A stretch of DNA of 64,000 nucleotides, taken from contig NZ_PDNW01000003.1 of NCBI RefSeq assembly GCF_002849655.1, positions 186,001-250,000 on the forward strand. Reading direction: 5' to 3'. The position numbers were made by a program, and so were the translations under genes. The notes beneath the pieces were generated by a model. It did not search any database. It had not been told where the DNA came from and worked only from the letters and a program-made list of their open reading frames with translations. The stretch comes from Pollutimonas subterranea. Lineage in GTDB: Bacteria > Pseudomonadota > Gammaproteobacteria > Burkholderiales > Burkholderiaceae_B. Below, in pieces: positions 63,508 through 64,000 of this stretch. Every line of letters starts with the position of its first letter. Positions within the stretch are counted from its first letter, which is position 1.

Positions 63508-64000
63508 TCTTTTCGGTGGCACTATGCCGGCGGCGATGCGCGTGGCAGGAATCGACGAAGCAGGCCGAGGCCCTTTGGCAGGCCCGGTCTATGCGGCAGC
63601 GGTCATACTGGACCCCGCCAGGCCCATCGCGGGCCTGGATGATTCGAAGAAACTGACGGCACAGCGGCGCGAAGAACTGGCTTTGGAGATACGCAGCAAC
63701 GCGCTGGCATGGTGCATAGCCAGCGCGACAGTGGAAGAGATAGACAGTCTCAATATTCTCCAGGCCACCATGCTGGCAATGCGGCGTGCCTGCGAAGGCT
63801 TGGTCATCCAGCCCGATATGGCGCTGATCGACGGCAACTGCCTTCCGCGCGGGCTGGTTTGCCTGGCTGAAGCGGTTGTGAAGGGCGATGCGACCGTGGC
63901 GTCGATTTCGGCGGCATCGATACTCGCCAAGACGGCGCGCGACGCCGACTGCCTGACGCTGCATGCCGCCTATCCGGACTATGCCTTCGACCAGCACAAA
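63494..64000 (+). CDS. rnhB: Ribonuclease HII, 5' part (runs off the window)
   Basis: The first 169 residues of an RNase HII, which removes ribonucleotides and RNA primers from [23 protein letters not shown] holds the Asp-Glu-Gly motif with the catalytic Asp-Glu, [14 protein letters not shown] follows, ALIDGNCLP carries the third acidic residue, and [16 protein letters not shown] is the conserved serine/lysine segment. The fourth acidic residue's region begins near the end (YPDY). ATG 63494 overlaps lpxB by 14 bp, as in other proteobacteria. The gene continues beyond the window. Confidence 0.93.
   Translation, partial: MRQTDLFGGTMPAAMRVAGIDEAGRGPLAGPVYAAAVILDPARPIAGLDDSKKLTAQRREELALEIRSNALAWCIASATVEEIDSLNILQATMLAMRRACEGLVIQPDMALIDGNCLPRGLVCLAEAVVKGDATVASISAASILAKTARDADCLTLHAAYPDYAFDQHK

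Noticed and set aside
1-64000. CRISPR arrays, tRNA or rRNA genes, prophage, insertion sequences, toxin-antitoxin or defence genes
   Set aside because: Reading both strands I found no regularly spaced repeats, no cloverleaf-like or rRNA segments in the short gaps, no transposase or integrase, and no gene pair of toxin-antitoxin character.

Overview
The window is a GC-rich, densely packed bacterial chromosome segment. Its gene order and protein sequences point to a betaproteobacterium of the order Burkholderiales, most likely the family Alcaligenaceae (the Bordetella/Achromobacter/Pusillimonas group). The main evidence is the syntenic blocks: gmk-rpoZ-spoT; map-glnD divergent from rpsB-tsf-pyrH-frr-uppS-cdsA-dxr-rseP-bamA-skp-lpxD-fabZ-lpxA-lpxB-rnhB; aceE-aceF-lpdA next to a divergent two-component system; and folC-dedD-cvpA-purF. 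The species call is inference; no rRNA or tRNA gene is present to anchor it.

Layout. 1-9.6 kb: end of an M23 endopeptidase gene, azlCD, the convergent spoT-rpoZ-gmk block, a methyltransferase plus a 109-aa orphan, exodeoxyribonuclease III, a cluster of DnaA-box-like sequences, a small EF-hand/transmembrane protein, a diguanylate cyclase, and a 47-aa orphan gene with its own terminator. 9.6-18.4 kb: thiolase, a spermidine-synthase-like protein, a TrpXYZ-type ABC importer with an internal terminator, the ybhP-clsB-ybhN lipid cassette, a glycine-zipper membrane protein and a BON lipoprotein. 18.5-31.1 kb: a three-gene RND efflux operon, pdxJ, a nitroreductase, a disulfide oxidoreductase, an SCO1-like protein, oligopeptidase A and folD. 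31-40 kb: a FixL/FixJ-like two-component system divergent from the pyruvate dehydrogenase operon. 40-45.8 kb: folC-dedD-cvpA-purF, then dsbB and marC on the minus strand. 45.8-64 kb: glnD and map on the minus strand, then the large translation / isoprenoid / outer-membrane biogenesis block, ending inside rnhB.

How the genes work together. The last 14 kb couples translation factors (S2, EF-Ts, RRF) and UMP kinase to isoprenoid and undecaprenyl-phosphate synthesis, CDP-diacylglycerol synthesis, sigma-E signalling (RseP), outer-membrane protein assembly (BamA, Skp) and lipid A synthesis (LpxD, FabZ, LpxA, LpxB). The pyruvate dehydrogenase genes carry three lipoyl domains in total (two in E2, one in E3) and share an intergenic region with a membrane sensor kinase and its FixJ-type regulator. 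An AT-rich inverted repeat there lies between the two candidate promoters.

Honest assessment: this is mostly core genome. I saw no prophage, insertion sequence, CRISPR array, toxin-antitoxin pair or recognisable defence island. The least explained items are the EF-hand membrane protein, the DnaA-box cluster, the 47-aa gene, the duplicated sensor module of the diguanylate cyclase, the divergent pdh regulatory region and the internal insertion in FolC. Start codons were adjusted from the longest reading frames where a Shine-Dalgarno sequence, an overlap with the upstream stop or the family's usual N-terminus favoured a downstream codon.
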